A DNA stretch of 64,000 bases, taken from Cycas panzhihuaensis (taxonomy: Eukaryota; Cycadophyta). Both the position numbers and the translations under genes were made by a program. Of the stretch, positions 61,975 through 64,000 are shown piece after piece. Under the pieces are notes generated by a model. The model did no database searches, had not been told where the DNA came from, and saw only the letters and a program-made list of their open reading frames with translations. How positions within the stretch are numbered: position 1 is the stretch's first letter; each line of letters opens with the position of its first letter. The stretch lies in contig CM041465.1 in NCBI GenBank assembly GCA_023213395.1, positions 175,281,741 to 175,345,740 on the forward strand, read 5' to 3'.

Positions 61975-63240
61975 AGGTAAATTTGAGAGTTGTTGTATCC
62001 ATTCTTCTGATTCCCACATTGCGTCGTCTAAATCTAAAGTTTTCCACTTAATGAGGTATTCTTTGACCTTTCTAGACCATAGTTCTTTTGTTCTTATCTG
62101 TAAAATCCCTTGTGGTTCAAAGATAATCCTCTCTTCTTCATCTAACTCAAGGACTGTTATCTGAGGGGTTACCTTTTCCCCTACCTTCTTCTTAAGGCAA
62201 GATACATGAAAAACATTGTGGATCTTGCTCCCTGGTGGTAATGCTAGTTAATAAGCTACTTCCCCAAATTTCCCAATGACTTGATACGGTCTGAAGAATC
62301 GAGGTGCTAATTTTTGTCTGTTTGTTTATTTCATTGATGATTGCTTATAAGGTTGGAGTCTTAGAAAGATCCAGTCTCCTACTATGAAACTCTTTTCAAA
62401 TCTTCTACTATCAGCTTGTTGCTTCATTCTGTTCCTTGCTGCATTCAAATTGTCTTTCAAAATCCTCATTGTTTGCTCCATTTGTTACTGTTATTTGTGT
62501 ATTGCTTGCACTTGCGGTGTTTTCATCCATGTGAGTATAGATGGTGGCTCATACCCATATAATACCTGAAAAGGTATCATTTTTGTTGTTGTGTGGTAAG
62601 TGGTGTTGTACCACCATTTAACCAAATGGATCCATCTATTCCATTGGGTTTGGTTATCAAAAGAAAAATTCCTTAAATATCCTTCTAGCCATTTGTCGAC
62701 TACCTCTATCTATCCATCTGATTATAGGTGGTAGGCTGTACTCATTTAATTTTGTTTCCGCTAATTTGAATAGATCCTGCCAAAAATGGCTTATTAACTT
62801 TGGATCTCAATCACTAACTATAATTTTGGGAAGCCCATGTAGACGATGGATCTCCTACACGTGTATCTCTGCTATTTGACTCGCTTTTGCTATCAATTGT
62901 GTGCCCCTGAAATGTACATAGTTAACTTGTCTACTACTACAAAGATGACGTCTTTCCCTTCAAATCATGGGAGTCTCGCAATATTGTCCATTGAGATTTC
63001 TTACCATTTTTTATATAAAATGGGTAACGATTGTAGCAATCCCAGACTTTTTAAGCATTCACTCTCGTTTCGTTGGCACAAATCGCATTCGGATATATAC
63101 TTGAGGACATCTGCTTTCATTCCCTTGTAATAAAAAGAATTTCATATCTTCTAGTACATCTTATCTATTCCTGTATGTACTGTTGTTGGTACTAAGTAAG
63201 CTTCTTCTATGTCCTCTTTTAATTTGGAAGTCATCAAGAT
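61975..63240 (-). pseudogene. Integrase with C-terminal chromodomain of element J
   Basis: From the C-terminus: a chromodomain in 61980-62165 (GILQIRTKELWSRKVKEYLI, KWKTLDLDDAMWESEEW), with the aromatic and acidic positions of the family, ending in TGA. Before it come VFHVSCLKKKVGE and FFRPYQVIGKFGEVAY (GPY-type module). Then, with stops, SFIVGDWIFLRLQPYKQ and core fragments such as KDVIFVVVDKLT and a DPKLISHFWQDLF block. Chromodomains of this kind can direct integration to methylated histone H3. The core is broken. Confidence 0.85.
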
Positions 63241-63252
63241 AAATATCTTCCC

Positions 63253-63648
63253 CTACCTCAGAATTAATTCTCCTTGTAATTCGAATTTGGAAGGCTTCTG
63301 GCCTTTAATCTCTTCTAATATCTTCTGCGAAGATGGATTGATCTTATACTCCTTGATTAATTCTTGAGTCCAATTGGGTGTGGCTATTGATATTGCTTTC
63401 AATGAAACTTCTTCACTATTGTCCCTAGGTACTCTCGTGAGAGCATTTGCAATGACATTCTTTTTACCCTTCTTGTATATTATATTGAAATCAAAGATTT
63501 GGAGCTTGCTGACCCATTTCTGTTGTTCGTTTGGCAGTGTCTTCTGATTTAAGAAATATTTAAGGTTGTCATGATCTATCCGAACTATAAACTCATTCCC
63601 TAATAAGTTTTGTCGCCATTGGTGTATGGCATGCATGATCGCCAACAT
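63253..63648 (-). CDS. RNase H C-terminal part and integrase start of element J
   Basis: An open frame of 131 residues with MLAIMHAIHQWRQNLLGNEF, VRIDHDNLKYFLNQKTLP, KWVSKLQIFDFNIIYKKGKKN and ANALTRVP, typical of chromovirus RNase H. The linker towards integrase has IKEYKINPSSQKI and GELILR. The upstream part of RNase H lies in another frame. Confidence 0.87.
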   Translation of the reverse strand: MLAIMHAIHQWRQNLLGNEFIVRIDHDNLKYFLNQKTLPNEQQKWVSKLQIFDFNIIYKKGKKNVIANALTRVPRDNSEEVSLKAISIATPNWTQELIKEYKINPSSQKILEEIKGQKPSKFELQGELILR

Positions 63649-63723
63649 TTCTTTGTCAGAAATAGGTTTGAGCTTCTCCCTATTGTTTAATTCCTTGTTT
63701 TCATAAGCAATTGGTCGTTCATT

Positions 63724-64000
63724 CTAAATTAATACTACCCCTATTCTGAATCCTAAAGCATTGCATTCTAAAATGAACAATTGTGAAAAATCTGGTGTTG
63801 CTATAACTAGAGCCATGACCATCGTCTTTTTGAGTTTTTCGAAAGCACTTTCTGCTTGTGGATTCCATACAATAGCGTCATTTTTTGTAAAGTTCGTTAA
63901 TGGGGATGCAATATGGGCATATCCTTTTATGAATTTTCGAAGAAATCCTGCTGCTCCCAGGAAACTCCTTACTCCTATCACATTTTTCGGTACTGGCCAA
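63724..64000 (-). pseudogene. RT thumb and RNase H start of element J (partial)
   Basis: Frame 63724-63981 has VRSFLGAAGFLRKFIKGYAH, IASPLTNFTKND, FEKLKKTMVMALVI and FILECNALGFRIGVVL, where the usual ETDAS-type catalytic D is N or otherwise altered. It runs off the window. Confidence 0.83.

Larger units (their letters stand above)
61691..64000 (-). mobile_element. Element J: chromodomain Ty3/gypsy (chromovirus), 3' half
   Basis: A short LTR (61691-61936), an adjacent polypurine tract, then on the minus strand a chromodomain, integrase, RNase H and the RT thumb, reaching the window edge. The chromodomain and short LTR suggest a Reina-like chromovirus. The integrase has stops and frameshifts; RNase H is open. 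Confidence 0.85.

Noticed and set aside
1-64000. Host protein-coding genes
   Set aside because: All recognisable protein motifs on both strands belong to retrotransposons; no intron-bearing host gene could be supported.

Overview
This is a stretch of repeat-packed plant nuclear DNA. Every coding region I can recognise belongs to LTR retrotransposons (Ty3/gypsy and Ty1/copia). I found no host gene, rRNA operon, CRISPR array or bacterial feature. Plant origin is supported by plant-type primer binding sites (initiator Met tRNA and tRNA-Glu), a Tat-type gypsy pol with a second RNase H, and a chromodomain gypsy. The layering and age of the insertions suggest a very large, slowly purged genome. A gymnosperm is my best guess, but the window does not prove it.

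Positions 1 to about 46,291 form one nested stack, resolved by paired LTRs and target-site duplications (TSDs). The outermost layer is element C, a Tat-like gypsy on the + strand (1364-2208, 14776-16088, 41397-46291; its 5' part lies before the window). Element H, a gypsy on the + strand, is inserted in C, and only its 3' end is visible (1-1363). Element D, a copia on the - strand (2209-14770, TSD TATCT), is also inserted in C, and it contains element E, a gypsy on the - strand (4159-11064, TSD ACCTC). Element B1 on the + strand (16089-41391, TSD ATTCT) is inserted in C and contains element A, a gypsy on the - strand (17168-26898), and element B2, a second copy of the B family (27983-35905).

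From 46.3 to 64 kb the elements are less nested: a non-coding stretch with a SINE-like head (47.4 kb); a heavily deleted copia, G (49346-51194); a decayed gypsy region, K/I (about 51.4-54.8 kb); a compact copia, F (54837-59396, TSD AAGTA); a degenerate array of about 90-bp repeats (59.85-60.8 kb); and the 3' half of a chromodomain gypsy, J (61691 to the end).

The most unusual system is the A/H/B gypsy group. All its members use a PBS resembling the tRNA-Glu 3' end, and A, B1 and B2 have gag proteins with three or four zinc knuckles. They also carry a non-pol ORF after integrase, in the envelope position. The N-terminal half of that ORF is recognisably homologous between A and B, and its 3' end is coiled coil. 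B1 and B2 have lost RT, RNase H and the integrase core but keep gag, protease, a conserved unknown module, the integrase tail and the extra ORF. They therefore look like a non-autonomous family presumably mobilised by A-like relatives. H carries a full-length antisense tRNA-Glu copy, including CCA, between a fragment of LTR end and its 3' LTR, apparently a fossil of aberrant reverse transcription.

Nearly all ORFs carry stops or frameshifts. The most complete coding is in F (integrase, RT and RNase H) and E (integrase).
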